A stretch of 64,000 nt of DNA from Sulfolobales archaeon (GCA_038881635.1 JAVZPJ010000003.1:112622-176621); one strand, 5' to 3'. Positions 19,579-28,967 are shown, counted from the first letter of the stretch. A program made the numbers and translations. The notes: generated from the sequence alone by a model not told the origin.

Positions 19579-20073
19579 CTATTTTTTATATCCGATCTTT
19601 CTCAAGAAATTCCTCCTCTCACTCACATCCTCATCCTTCTCAACACCTAAAGGTGTGAAACCATCTACAACTCCTATAACGCCTCTACCCTGATCTGTTT
19701 CTGCTACTATTACTTGAAGAGGATTTGCTGTAGCAGCATATATTCTCACGATCTCCTGAACATCTTTGAGTCTATTCAACACATTTATAGGCCATGCATT
19801 TCTAATATATATCACAAAGAAGTGTCCTGCTCCTACTTTCAGAGCTGTATCACTAGCCAGTTTTATAAGTTCCTCATCGTTTCCATCTATTCTCACGAGT
19901 CTCTTACCACTTGCTTCATTGAATGCGATTCCAAATTTTATTCCAGGTACGGATGTTACAAGAGCTTCGTATATATCTTCTACTGTTTTTATGAAATGAG
20001 AATGTCCTATGATAACGTTGGTGTTTTCGGGTATAGGTATTTGAATAACTTCGAACCTTTTGATCTCAGGCAT
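19579..20073 (-). CDS. Adenosine-specific kinase (DUF355 family)
   Basis: A 164-residue protein matching COG1839. Features include [20 protein letters not shown] near residue 19, [15 protein letters not shown], and [18 protein letters not shown] near the C-terminus. A Pyrobaculum member was described as an adenosine-specific kinase; the role in nucleoside salvage is inferred. It lies eight bases after the His-rich gene, and its stop abuts the next gene. Confidence 0.88.
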   Translation of the reverse strand: MPEIKRFEVIQIPIPENTNVIIGHSHFIKTVEDIYEALVTSVPGIKFGIAFNEASGKRLVRIDGNDEELIKLASDTALKVGAGHFFVIYIRNAWPINVLNRLKDVQEIVRIYAATANPLQVIVAETDQGRGVIGVVDGFTPLGVEKDEDVSERRNFLRKIGYKK

Positions 20074-20081
20074 CTCAACCC

Positions 20082-20477
20082 CTATAACAATTCTGCTACG
20101 TCCTCTATAATTTTTCTCTTGATCTCTCTATTGTCGGTCAGAGATGCTATCTGAAGTTTTATAAGACTTCTGAGAAGATTCTTTATCTCCTCCATAGATT
20201 GAACCAGATCCTCTATAGATCTAGAGATCCTTGAACTCCTCTCATTGATCTGAGCTAGTTCTCCTAATTGATGCTCTAAAACATGTACTAGAGCATTAAT
20301 GAGATCTTCTGAAGATACTCCTCTCACCTCCGCATGAGCATGTTCGTGATGCTCTTCGACTTCATGCTCGTGAGAATGCTCATGAACATGATCCTCAGCT
20401 TCTCTCTCTTGCACCTCTCTCACGATATCCTGCATATCCCTATCATCTTTCGGGAGTTTTCTAATCCTAAAGCTCAT
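20082..20477 (-). CDS. Histidine-rich coiled-coil protein, unknown
   Basis: A 131-residue protein. Residues 30-52 hold about ten histidines alternating with acidic residues ([21 protein letters not shown]), a likely metal-binding or metal-storage stretch. The remainder is a predicted coiled coil ([19 protein letters not shown] to LIKLQIASL). It is the first gene of an operon with the adenosine-specific kinase and a basic-tail protein. I do not recognise a family with known function. Confidence 0.7.
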   Translation of the reverse strand: MSFRIRKLPKDDRDMQDIVREVQEREAEDHVHEHSHEHEVEEHHEHAHAEVRGVSSEDLINALVHVLEHQLGELAQINERSSRISRSIEDLVQSMEEIKNLLRSLIKLQIASLTDNREIKRKIIEDVAELL

Positions 20478-20551
20478 CTAAACCCCTCTGCAACTAAATA
20501 ATGGCTTAGCCAGATAAAAAGAACTCTCTAATGCTTCTATACTCTAATAAG

Positions 20552-20945
20552 GGTTCAGCTCTGACGCAGGTTTATAGTTGATTTTATAGCCTCACCCCTG
20601 CTCCCCTGTACCCGCTCAAATTTTCATCGGTATCTTAAGAATAAGTTGATGCACGTGATAAAATCTCTATCACCTGTGAAACCGTGTTTAGTGTATTGTA
20701 GTATTCTACCGCTATTATCTTTTAATCTGCCTCCACATCTCGGGCAAGCTGATGATATGTTCATTGAAGTTAATATAGCTAACCATCAGTCTTCTCTCAA
20801 GAGCTTCACAGCTGATTATAAGCTTTATCTTTATATAGAATCATAGTTATAGCTTTCTATTGAAATACCCGCTGAAAAGAGATAAGAAGAAGATAGAATA
20901 TCTCCACTAAAAATAAGGTACACATGACAATCAAGAAGAATAACA
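20552..20945 (-). pseudogene. Decayed TnpB element (relic A)
   Basis: Minus-strand translation gives SSACPRCGGRL, then GRILQYTKHGFTGDRDF and ITCINLFLRY, the TnpB C-terminal zinc ribbon with two of four cysteines lost (YTKH for CxxC). The right end (20552-20630) differs from the 44.2 kb copy at only about six positions. Near 20870 a CCCGCTGAAAA block followed by AATCTCCAC-like sequence is shared with relic B, so both copies carry the same internal deletion. It fills most of the 20478-20992 gap. Confidence 0.72.
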
Positions 20946-20992
20946 TAAAGCAATATAAACCAAAACAGTTAAACTAAACTTGCAAAGTAGTA

Positions 20993-21081
20993 TGCCGCCG
21001 GCGGGATTCGAACCCGCGACCCCCGGATCTCTCAGGTCTAGCCGTATGAGTCCGGTGCTCTACCAGCTGAGCTACGGCGGC
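20993..21081 (-). tRNA. tRNA-Met (CAT) with 16-nt intron
   Basis: The minus strand folds with acceptor GCCGCCG/CGGCGGC, D stem GCTC/GAGC, anticodon stem CCGGA/TCCGG, T stem GCGGG/CCCGC with TTCGAAT, and discriminator A. The 23-nt anticodon loop reduces to CTCATAA when 16 nt after position 37 are removed. The acceptor does not start AGC as archaeal initiators do, so it is the elongator Met or possibly Ile2 (CAT read as lysidine/agmatidine type). CCA is not encoded. Confidence 0.9.
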
Positions 21082-21105
21082 ACCATAATCTAATTGTGCA
21101 GTAGA

Positions 21106-21115
21106 GTTTTTAAGG
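21106..21115 (-). promoter_or_regulatory. TATA box of tRNA-Met
   Basis: Minus strand CCTTAAAAAC centred 29 bases upstream of the tRNA 5' end. Confidence 0.6.
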
Positions 21116-21295
21116 TTATAGATGTAGTATGAGGTGTCTTGGATAAGTCTTTAAGGTGGTGTTTTAATCTGTTTGCTGGAGATTTAAATCTAAAGCTTTT
21201 TCTATAGGTATATAGAGTTTAATTTTCTTAGAAGAGGAATGGGTTAGAACTTATTTATAACTTTCTTAATGTTACTTATCTATTGGTGAACCTTA

Positions 21296-22222
21296 TTGAT
21301 AGCTATCATAGGAGCTGGTAGGGTTGGTACGTCAGCCGCTCTCTATATAACTTATGAAGAACTGGACGATGTTGTCATGATAGATGTAGTTCCTGGGAGA
21401 GCTCAAGGAGAGGCTTTAGATCTGTCTCATGCTCTATCTATATTGGGTAAGAGTGTGAGAGTTTATGGATCCACAGATTTTAAGGATATAAGTGGTTCGG
21501 ATATAGTGCTGGTGACGGCAGGTTTCCCCAGAGGTCCTGGAATGACTCGAGAACAGCTTGTAGAGAAGAATGCTGAGGTTGTTAGAGATATTGCTAAGAA
21601 GGTTGCTGAGTATGCTCCTAAAGCTTCTGTTATTCTAACGACCAATCCTCTTGATGCAATGGTGTATGTATTCTATAAGTCTAGCAAGCTTCCCAGAAAC
21701 CAGGTCATGGGATTTAGCGGTGTACTAGATTCTGGTAGGATGAGGTATTATATATCAACAAGACTTGGTATAGCTCCATCAAGTATTGAAGCTATGGTGA
21801 TAGGTCAGCATGGAGAGAAAATGCTTCCACTACCTAGATATAGCTTTATATCTGGAGCTCCTCTTGGAAGGTTTCTAAGTGCTCCAGAGATTCAGCAGGT
21901 TGTAAGTGAAACCATAAAAGCAGGGGCTAGAATCATAGAGTTAAGAGGCTATAGCTCATCTTATGCACCGGGAGCAGGTCTCATGCTGATGGCGAAAGCT
22001 ATTAAAAAAGATGAGAAGAAGATCTTTCTTACAAGTGTATGTCTAGAAGGAGAGTACGGTTTAAAAGATGTCTGCGTTAACGTGCCAGCGGTTCTAGGTA
22101 GAAGAGGTGTTGAGAAGATTATAGAGATAGAACTAGATCCTGAGGAGAAGAGGTTATTCGAGGAGTCTGTTAAAGCTATTAGAGACAATGTAGCTCAGGT
22201 TCCCGCTAAATATCTCGAGTAG
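21296..22222 (+). CDS. mdh: Malate dehydrogenase
   Basis: A 308-residue NAD(P)-dependent enzyme of the LDH/MDH superfamily. It has IIGAGRVGTSAA for the dinucleotide, VTAGFPRGPGMTREQL with the arginine that selects malate, TTNPLDAMVYVFYK, and the catalytic region GQHGEKMLPLPRYS. It acts in the citric acid cycle. TTG start at 21296 with GGTGA six bases upstream. No other cycle genes are adjacent. Confidence 0.94.
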   Translation: MIAIIGAGRVGTSAALYITYEELDDVVMIDVVPGRAQGEALDLSHALSILGKSVRVYGSTDFKDISGSDIVLVTAGFPRGPGMTREQLVEKNAEVVRDIAKKVAEYAPKASVILTTNPLDAMVYVFYKSSKLPRNQVMGFSGVLDSGRMRYYISTRLGIAPSSIEAMVIGQHGEKMLPLPRYSFISGAPLGRFLSAPEIQQVVSETIKAGARIIELRGYSSSYAPGAGLMLMAKAIKKDEKKIFLTSVCLEGEYGLKDVCVNVPAVLGRRGVEKIIEIELDPEEKRLFEESVKAIRDNVAQVPAKYLE

Positions 22223-22312
22223 TGATCTCATAGTTCTTATCCAGAGATTTTTTAACACGCCATTTTAGGATTAAATAACCCTCTTTCTTAATATGTCTCG
22301 GGATTCTAATTA

Positions 22313-23473
22313 ATGAATGTCATAATACTTGCCGGCGGCTTCGCTACAAGACTTAGACCTCTTACAATTACTAAGCCGAAACCTCTCTTACCTATTCTTG
22401 ATAAACCTCTTCTCGACTGGGCTTATGATAATATGGTTAATAATAATGTATCAAGGATTATCCTCTCGCTATACAATATGGCAGATCTTATAATGAGTCA
22501 TGTGAGGAATAGCTGGGTTAAGAATGATATTAAGGTTGAATATGTAATCGAGGAAAAACCTTCAGGGGATGGAGGAGCTCTAGCATACACTATTAAAAAT
22601 CTTGGAAACAGCTTGAGCTATCCGGTTATAATATCTTATGGAGATCTCTTCACGACAGCTTCTTATAAAGAGTTATACGATTTCCACCTAAGAAGAGGAG
22701 GTCTGATGACTATAGCAGGTACTAGAGTTTCTGATGTGAGCAGATATGGTTTTCTAGAGGTTTCTGAGAAGGGTGTTCTGAAGAGGATTATTGAGAAGCC
22801 TAGAGAGCTTACAGGCGTGGCTGGCCTGGTTAATGCGGGTATTTATGTGATCTCTGAAGAGGCTTCTGCTATTATTGAGAGAATAAGTAGCGAGGGATTT
22901 GGTAAGGTTAGCATAGCTAAAGACATTCTACCTAGAATCATTAGTGCGGGAGACGTCTATGTTTACATATATGAGGGTATTTGGAGTGATATAGGAACTC
23001 CTAGAGATTATTACAGGGCAAATCTAATGGCTCTAAAAATTCTATCCGGAGGAGGATCTTATATAGATCCTACTGCCAGGATCAGCTCTAGAGCTATAGT
23101 ACAGGATCCTGTGTATATAGGTAGAAACGTCGTTATAAAAGATAACGCTGTTGTAGGGAGAAACACTATTGTAATGTCTGACTCAGAGATAAGAGAAGGA
23201 GCCTATGTAGAGGAGTCCATGATAATGAGAAAAAGCATTATAGATGAGCATAGTATTATTAGAGGATCTATAGTAGGTGAGGATAGTTATATAGGTAGAT
23301 GGGTTAGAATATATGAGGAAAGCGTGCTGGGAAGTTCTGTATATGTGAGAGAACTCTCATGCCTGCCACCAAAAACAATGGTGCTACCATATAAAGAGAT
23401 ATCAGAAGACCTCTGTCTACGAAAAATTAAATACACCAAACCTGAAGAGGATCCAGGTTTTATAGTGCTATAG
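22313..23473 (+). CDS. Sugar-1-phosphate nucleotidyltransferase (GCD1/GlmU-like)
   Basis: A 386-residue protein. The nucleotidyltransferase domain begins IILAGGFATRLRPLTITKPKPLLPI with the signature loop, followed by GDGGALAYT and IISYGDLF. From about residue 250 it has hexapeptide-repeat (left-handed beta-helix) sequence (DPTARISSRAIVQDPVYIG and so on). The substrate is not readable; archaeal relatives make UDP-GlcNAc, GDP-mannose or dTDP-glucose precursors. ATG at 22313, monocistronic. Confidence 0.9.
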   Translation: MNVIILAGGFATRLRPLTITKPKPLLPILDKPLLDWAYDNMVNNNVSRIILSLYNMADLIMSHVRNSWVKNDIKVEYVIEEKPSGDGGALAYTIKNLGNSLSYPVIISYGDLFTTASYKELYDFHLRRGGLMTIAGTRVSDVSRYGFLEVSEKGVLKRIIEKPRELTGVAGLVNAGIYVISEEASAIIERISSEGFGKVSIAKDILPRIISAGDVYVYIYEGIWSDIGTPRDYYRANLMALKILSGGGSYIDPTARISSRAIVQDPVYIGRNVVIKDNAVVGRNTIVMSDSEIREGAYVEESMIMRKSIIDEHSIIRGSIVGEDSYIGRWVRIYEESVLGSSVYVRELSCLPPKTMVLPYKEISEDLCLRKIKYTKPEEDPGFIVL

Positions 23474-23549
23474 AGATTATTTTCGGCAATCCCTCTACTA
23501 AAGATCATTATAGGCTTAGAAGAAGTATTCTCCCTCGAAATCTATCATT

Positions 23550-23792
23550 ATGGGTGCTTACATGGGTGTTAAGGTTGTGACTGTTAAAATGAAAGAAGAT
23601 CTTTTGAATCAACTGGATAGATATGCTCTCCAGATGGGGATGAACAGATCAGAGGTTATAAGAAGTGCTCTGAAAATAATGCTGAATAATGGTTTTGAAA
23701 AGAAAGATAGTGATAAGAGTAGGATCATGAATATGAGTAATAACGAAAGTAATGAAGGATTTAGAAGAAGATATATTTCTATAACAATATAG
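23550..23792 (+). CDS. Ribbon-helix-helix (CopG-type) protein
   Basis: An 80-residue protein. The strand VKVVTVKMKEDLLNQLDRYA and helices GMNRSEVIRSALKIML are a textbook RHH DNA-binding fold. The C-terminal 30 residues are polar and not conserved. The start may be ATG 23550 or 23562. There is no toxin partner next to it; it is probably a local transcription regulator. Confidence 0.82.
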   Translation: MGAYMGVKVVTVKMKEDLLNQLDRYALQMGMNRSEVIRSALKIMLNNGFEKKDSDKSRIMNMSNNESNEGFRRRYISITI

Positions 23793-23818
23793 CAACTCAA
23801 CTTATAGTTAATCGTATA

Positions 23819-24784
23819 TTACCTGCATCTTGGTATAGCTTCCTGGATCTTTGATAGGATCTCTCTTAATACTCTGTCTCTATCTCTGACAATCCTACTA
23901 CTAATCTGAGCCCCAGCAATGTACACATGCCCTCCTCCTCCAAGTCTTCTAGCGATAGATGAGCAGTCTATAAGGTTGTTTTTTCTCGAGATTGTTATCG
24001 AACCATTTGAATATATTGTGAAAGCTATGTCATACTCTATCCCTACTCCGATTCTTTCTAAGAGTATCTTCGATGAGAGAATAGGATCTGAGAATATGAA
24101 TAAGATCTTGCATCCTTTAATCTCCGTCTGAAAAAGATTTTCTCTGGCTTTCTCCAAAGCTCTAGCCTTGTATCTAATAGCACTCTCCCATGTGAAATCC
24201 ATTGAAGAATCCCAGATAATACCTCTCGAGAATTTTCTCACTATCTTCAGAAGCTTACTCTTTCTCTTCATTATATAAACTATGTATCTTATGAGATCTG
24301 TGAGAGGTTCTGTAAGAGGATTCTTAAATAATCCATAGTCAGAATCTCTTGAGAGTTCCGATAGAATTTCCACGACCTCATCATGTACTCCGAGAAATCT
24401 TGCTACAAGCTCTGTAGATGTATGCTCTCTATCTCCGTAGGTTTTTACATAGCCTAGTTTCTCTGCTAGTCTTAAGCTCTCCTCATCCCACACATGATGA
24501 TCTATCCAGTAGACTTTTTTCTCAGAACATTCTTCCAACCCTTTATCAAGCTTCTCCAGCATCCAAGGCTTTAGATTGAGATCCGAGATAAACAACTCTA
24601 GATTCTTATAAGATCTGCAGAGATCATGGACTTTTCTAACAGCATGAACCCATTTCATCTTGTGATAGTTTGTTAGTATAATAGAAGACTCTCTATAGAA
24701 TCTCAGTAGAAGAGTAGCTGAAGCCAGACCATCTATATCCTCTTCATGAGATATCACAGCCACAGTATTTTTTCTCGATCTCAT
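23819..24784 (-). CDS. DHH-family phosphoesterase
   Basis: A 321-residue protein. The first motif is ISHEEDIDGLASATLLL (a variant of DxDG) and the DHH motif itself is WIDHHVWDE. The C-terminal DHHA1 region has the glycine-rich RRLGGGGHVYIAGAQI. This layout is that of RecJ-like or NrnA-like nucleases acting on DNA or small RNA/cyclic nucleotides. The exact substrate cannot be stated. It is convergent with the RHH gene. Confidence 0.88.
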   Translation of the reverse strand: MRSRKNTVAVISHEEDIDGLASATLLLRFYRESSIILTNYHKMKWVHAVRKVHDLCRSYKNLELFISDLNLKPWMLEKLDKGLEECSEKKVYWIDHHVWDEESLRLAEKLGYVKTYGDREHTSTELVARFLGVHDEVVEILSELSRDSDYGLFKNPLTEPLTDLIRYIVYIMKRKSKLLKIVRKFSRGIIWDSSMDFTWESAIRYKARALEKARENLFQTEIKGCKILFIFSDPILSSKILLERIGVGIEYDIAFTIYSNGSITISRKNNLIDCSSIARRLGGGGHVYIAGAQISSRIVRDRDRVLREILSKIQEAIPRCR

Positions 24785-24951
24785 AGGAGAAGCCTCTTAC
24801 TATCTTTTATCCTATTAGACTCTTATTTACTTTTTCAAGGCGGAATCTATGAATCTTAGGAAAAGGATCTGGTATGAGAATCTTCACTCTAAACAGTATT
24901 GGAATAGCATGTTAAAACTGGTATTATCAAATAACAACTACAACAGTTAGA

Positions 24952-26874
24952 TTATGTATGTCTTCGAGCTGAGATCCTCCTGTATAACAGGAATAGAATA
25001 ACTACTACAATGACTGAAGCTATTAACAGAGTTCTTATGAGAGATTCTTGATCTGATATTCTCTGAGTTGTGATCTGTGTAGGCTGCGATGTGATTGTTG
25101 TATTAATTGTTTGTGTAGATGTTATCTCATATGATGTAGAAGGACTTAGAATTCCTAATGCTCTTTCAAGTATTATGTACCAGAAGGTGTTCATTATAGC
25201 TAGTTCATAGTAGTATATTGAACTGCTAGGATCTGAACCTTGAATGCTATCTCCTCTCATTATATAGAGAGATGGTAGAGATATATCACCACCTTTTGAA
25301 AGCAGATCTCCTAAGTATCTTAATGCGAGGTCTCTTACTATGATTGATGTATCTGTTATATTAGTTGTAAAGAGCTGGTGCATGATGGCTGTACTCAAAG
25401 CTGATGCCTGGATCGATATAGAGTTTGCCATGATAAGATCTCCGGAACCTATGAATCTATATATATCATAGATCATCTGCTGAATGTTTGATAGAGAAGA
25501 GCTGAAAACACCTAGCGATGAGAGATAGGTAAATGTTGTCTGAAGGAAGTTAGCAAGAGTGAGAGAAGATCTCTCTAATGATGTGAGGCTTATCATATCT
25601 CCTGAAGGATGAAGACTCTGATATAAAGAGACCCAATCATAGATACTATTTATTCTCCAAAGACTGTATACAGCTCTATAAAGTGTGTCTATTGTTAGAA
25701 TACTTGAACCGGGCTTAGGTAGCGATGACGCTGTCACGTTTGCATCATAAACCCTATAAGCTATTTCATTTAGCAGCGTGAGTTCTGAGAGATACACAAA
25801 TCCTCTGGATTTTACTCTATCTATCAGAGATTTATATAGATTCTCTGCAGCGCTCATGTTACCCATTACATACTTATACAGATCTTCATAGAGTGAAGGA
25901 TTGTTATTCACTCGATCAGCCCATACAATGAGGTCTAGCATAATACCTGCCGAGAAGTAGTCAGATGCTGCTGAGTAGTAGTCTCCTAATGCAAACTCAC
26001 GCTCAGCTCTACTTATAGAGGTGAGAGCAGATGAATAGTAGCTTGACAAAACGCTTCTAAGAAGATTCGGCATGCTATTTATAGAAGCATTAGCCTCGGC
26101 AAGAAGATCTCTGACTTTTACGCTGAGATTAGAAGCCCACTCTCTTATAAAATCTCTAATTCCAAGATCTAGAGATGGTTGAGCTGGTGATGGAATAGAT
26201 ATATTTAAGCCGAATACCTGCGCAGCTTGATATATATCTCTCACTTCAACAACCTTAATGCCTATGTTCATACCCTCACTTATGACATTAACCTGTCTAC
26301 CAGTGTTAAGATCTGTTGAGACAGCTTGGCCGTATGGTATTAACATAATACTCGCATTAACACTTTTAGCAGCCTGAAGCTTCTCTGGAATTCCTCCTAC
26401 AGGTCCTATACTCCCGTCAGGCATTATCATCCCTGTCATTACCACGTCTCTCGGGATGCTCTGGTTGAGAAGTAGTGAGAGTACTGCTATACTCATGAAA
26501 GCACTAGCTGAAGGCCCTCCTACCACCGGGGTATCTGAAGCAATTCTAACCAAGATATCATATTTCTCTAGACTTACTCCTGAGAGATATGATGCTATGA
26601 GAGCTCCTATGCTCAGAGATGATTGCATATCAATTTGAGATGCAGGAGTTATTGATATATATATAGATCCATTTCCAGGGATCATCGATATGTAAGCCTC
26701 GGTAGCCACACCATAATATCTTCCACTACTAGGATCCTGGGCTACCGCTAGTAGGTATATGCTTCTCGAACCTATAGAACAGATAGTGGTAGCAGAGTAG
26801 GGCTGAATACTTAGAACGATTAATAAGAGGAGGGTTATAATAGGAATAGTTCTAGCACGGATCCTTACACCCAC
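24952..26874 (-). CDS. Secreted or membrane-anchored Lon-type (S16) serine protease
   Basis: A 640-residue protein of the COG1750 type. A signal segment (residues 9-28) is followed by the Lon proteolytic domain, with the serine in VGGPSASAFMSIAVL near residue 123 and the lysine in VGGIPEKLQAAK near 165. No AAA+ ATPase is present, so it cannot unfold by itself. A long helical part (residues 240-590), a Ser/Thr-rich stretch and a final membrane helix (LLIASVIVVVILFLLYRR) put the body outside the cell. GTG start at 26874. Confidence 0.88.
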   Translation of the reverse strand: MGVRIRARTIPIITLLLLIVLSIQPYSATTICSIGSRSIYLLAVAQDPSSGRYYGVATEAYISMIPGNGSIYISITPASQIDMQSSLSIGALIASYLSGVSLEKYDILVRIASDTPVVGGPSASAFMSIAVLSLLLNQSIPRDVVMTGMIMPDGSIGPVGGIPEKLQAAKSVNASIMLIPYGQAVSTDLNTGRQVNVISEGMNIGIKVVEVRDIYQAAQVFGLNISIPSPAQPSLDLGIRDFIREWASNLSVKVRDLLAEANASINSMPNLLRSVLSSYYSSALTSISRAEREFALGDYYSAASDYFSAGIMLDLIVWADRVNNNPSLYEDLYKYVMGNMSAAENLYKSLIDRVKSRGFVYLSELTLLNEIAYRVYDANVTASSLPKPGSSILTIDTLYRAVYSLWRINSIYDWVSLYQSLHPSGDMISLTSLERSSLTLANFLQTTFTYLSSLGVFSSSLSNIQQMIYDIYRFIGSGDLIMANSISIQASALSTAIMHQLFTTNITDTSIIVRDLALRYLGDLLSKGGDISLPSLYIMRGDSIQGSDPSSSIYYYELAIMNTFWYIILERALGILSPSTSYEITSTQTINTTITSQPTQITTQRISDQESLIRTLLIASVIVVVILFLLYRRISARRHT

Positions 26875-26921
26875 GAAAGATCCCCCTCATTTTTAACTAT
26901 CTCCACCTATATAATTAAAAC

Positions 26922-26934
26922 TCACCTTAGGTGA
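26922..26934. promoter_or_regulatory. Short palindrome before the S16 protease promoter
   Basis: TCACC-TTA-GGTGA lies just upstream of an A+T-rich TATA-like stretch (26912-26921) for the protease gene. It could be an operator; nothing proves it. No other feature is seen in 26875-27107. Confidence 0.3.
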
Positions 26935-27107
26935 ACTTCCTCTAAAGGATTGTTCTACTCAGAAATAGAAAATGAACTCTTGAAAAACCTCCTACGAAAA
27001 CCAGCAGATTACAAAAAACTTTAATTCCACAGAGAGTTATAATCGAACTATATTGATGAATATCTCATGATGTATAAAGGATCTCTGCTAAAAATCATAG
27101 AGATAGG

Positions 27108-27206
27108 AGCCGGGGGCGGGATTCGAACCCGCGACTAAACGGGTTTCAGGCGGTATTTTTCACAACCACTGCAGCCCGCCGCCTTAGACCGCTCGGCCAC
27201 CCCGGC
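27108..27206 (-). tRNA. tRNA-Cys (GCA) with about 24-nt intron
   Basis: Acceptor GCCGGGG/CCCCGGC, D stem GCC/GGC, T stem GCGGG/CCCGC with TTCGAAT, and discriminator U, which is typical of Cys. Exon 1 ends GCGGG-CTGCAG; exon 2 starts A-CCCGT, restoring the anticodon stem with one G-U pair. The intervening 24 nt are the intron. Unspliced, the intron mimics a class II variable arm and suggests Leu or Ser; the U73 and the restored stem decide for Cys. Confidence 0.86.
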
Positions 27207-27230
27207 CCATATAATAATATTCTTGTGAGA

Positions 27231-27240
27231 GTATTTTTGC
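27231..27240 (-). promoter_or_regulatory. TATA box of tRNA-Cys
   Basis: Minus strand GCAAAAATAC lies about 25-34 bases upstream of the tRNA 5' end. Confidence 0.5.
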
Positions 27241-27277
27241 TTTTCATTGCTTAAATCCTCATCATGTAATGTAGCTT

Positions 27278-28309
27278 ATGGTTAGCATGAGCTACTGCTT
27301 TAGCAGAAGAATTAAAGGAGTTAGAGTGTATAGTTTTGATGAGATTAGAGAGAGTGTGTTAGAGGCTTTTCTAAGAGGTAGGAGTTCTTCGCGGTATTCT
27401 AGAGATTCTCTCGAAAGAGCTAAAGCTAGATATCTCGCTAAGATTAGATCTGCTTATAACAAATTTAGTAGTATGATCTCAGGATGTGCAGATCTTCCTA
27501 GAAGTAATGATATACATCCTTTCTACAGAGATCTTATTAATAGCTTCTATGAAGGTAAATATGATGAGATTCTAGAGAAGTGTAGGAGCGTGGCTAGTAT
27601 ATCTAGAAGACTTTATAATATCTATAGAGACTCTATCAGGAGAGCTTCTGCGTCTAATGATATAAGAAGACTTTCTAGAGAGTTTATAGGTAGGATTCTC
27701 TCTACTGCTAGGAGGAAGCTTAGAGACATAGATCTTCTGAAAAAGATCTTGATAGAGATCTCTAAAATGCCTTGCATAGAAGAGGAGGTTCTTAAAGTTA
27801 TATTAAGTGGAATGCCTCAAACAGGTAAGTCAACTCTTCTAAGCTCTCTCTCAAGAGCTAGACCAGAGATCTCTAACTATCCTTTTACAACCAAGAACAT
27901 AATAGCAGGACATTATATAGATGAAAGCTCTGGGATTAGGATCATGTTCATAGACACTCCAGGACTTCTAGATAGACCTGTAGAGGAGATGAATCAGATA
28001 GAACTTAGAGCTGTACACTCTCTAAAACATCTGGCTGATAAAATAGTATTTCTACTGGATCCTAGGAAGAACTTCTACTACACATTAGAACAACAGCTAA
28101 GAGTTCTAGATACTGTTAGAGAGATCTCTGGGAAGAGGGATATTATAATATGTATCAACAAGATCGATATAGCTGGCGAGGATGAGATATCTGAAGTTGA
28201 GAGGAAGATCTTGGAAAGAGGGTTTTCCAAAGATTTTATACTCAGGATCAGTGCTCTGAAGAAGTTAGGATTAGAAGATCTTATTAGAAGAGTACTAGAG
28301 CAACACTAG
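27278..28309 (+). CDS. NOG1-family GTPase
   Basis: A 343-residue protein of COG1084. The N-terminal 165 residues are helical, as in the NOG1 N-domain. The G domain has G1 GMPQTGKSTLL, G3 FIDTPGLLDRP, G4 CINKIDIAG and SALKKLG. G1 has PQTG where PNVG is usual. NOG1 proteins act in assembly of the large ribosomal subunit. The start at 27278 could also be the ATG four codons later. Confidence 0.88.
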   Translation: MVSMSYCFSRRIKGVRVYSFDEIRESVLEAFLRGRSSSRYSRDSLERAKARYLAKIRSAYNKFSSMISGCADLPRSNDIHPFYRDLINSFYEGKYDEILEKCRSVASISRRLYNIYRDSIRRASASNDIRRLSREFIGRILSTARRKLRDIDLLKKILIEISKMPCIEEEVLKVILSGMPQTGKSTLLSSLSRARPEISNYPFTTKNIIAGHYIDESSGIRIMFIDTPGLLDRPVEEMNQIELRAVHSLKHLADKIVFLLDPRKNFYYTLEQQLRVLDTVREISGKRDIIICINKIDIAGEDEISEVERKILERGFSKDFILRISALKKLGLEDLIRRVLEQH

Positions 28310-28314
28310 AGCCG

Positions 28315-28343
28315 TTCTCCTAAATGCTAGTGTTAGAGGAGAA
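28315..28343 (+). terminator. Hairpin after the NOG1-like gene
   Basis: TTCTCCT (28315-28321) pairs with AGGAGAA (28337-28343) and is followed by TCTTCTTTTAG. Archaeal termination mostly needs the T-rich tract; the hairpin is only suggestive. Confidence 0.35.
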
Positions 28344-28421
28344 TCTTCTTTTAGTAGGAGTATATACCTCTTGGTGGTATAAAAATATTATGGTAATTTA
28401 TCTCAATATGGGTAGGAGTAT

Positions 28422-28967
28422 ATGGAGTTTGAGGCTAAGTTTAGAGTAGAATCTCTAGAGCGTGTGGAAAGATCTCTAAAAGAACTTGGAGCTATTTTTG
28501 AGGAGGAGGTTTTCGAGGAGGATCACTATATAGATCTCTATCCATGTATCAAGCTTAGGGAGAGAGATGAAGCTCTTAGAGTTAGAATCTCTAGAAGTAA
28601 TAAGACAAGCATGCGGGGGGAGATGACTTATAAAGGACCTAGAGTTAGAAAGGATCTGAAGATTAGAGAAGAACTTACCACAGCTGTTTCAGATCCTTAC
28701 ATAATAATAGAGATCTTTAGAAGACTTGGTTTTAAAGATCATGTTATAAGGAAAATCAGAAGAATCTACAGATTAGGTAATTATAAGATCTTTCTCGACA
28801 GAGTAGAAGATATAGGATCTTTCGTAGAGATAGAGGTAGAAGGTATTAGCAAGCCCGAGGAACTCATAGAGCATATCAAAAGATTCAGGTCTATGGTAGG
28901 TGTGACAGGAGATTACATAGTTAAATCCTATTTAGAGCTATGGCTTGAGGAGAGAGGCTATGCCTAG
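28422..28967 (+). CDS. CYTH domain protein (CyaB-like)
   Basis: A 181-residue protein with the N-terminal EFEAKFRV signature and paired acidic and basic residues of the triphosphate tunnel (KLRERDEALRVRISR, TYKGPRV, KIFLDRVEDIGSFVEIEVEG). Archaeal class IV members are annotated as adenylate cyclase or triphosphatase; substrate is not clear. It overlaps the SAM hydrolase gene by eight bases, making an operon that continues to rtcA. Confidence 0.9.
   Translation: MEFEAKFRVESLERVERSLKELGAIFEEEVFEEDHYIDLYPCIKLRERDEALRVRISRSNKTSMRGEMTYKGPRVRKDLKIREELTTAVSDPYIIIEIFRRLGFKDHVIRKIRRIYRLGNYKIFLDRVEDIGSFVEIEVEGISKPEELIEHIKRFRSMVGVTGDYIVKSYLELWLEERGYA

Noticed and set aside
19714..20154. Plus-strand open frame of 146 codons over the adenosine-specific kinase
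   Set aside because: Antisense to a conserved gene; composition rich in Cys, Tyr and Phe is typical of shadow frames here.
20646..20846. Plus-strand 66-codon frame in the 20.5-21 kb gap
   Set aside because: It runs opposite the decayed TnpB zinc ribbon and has no family features.
27108..27206. Reading the tRNA at 27.1 kb as tRNA-Leu or tRNA-Ser
   Set aside because: The apparent long variable arm is the intron; no Leu or Ser anticodon follows T33, and the discriminator is U.
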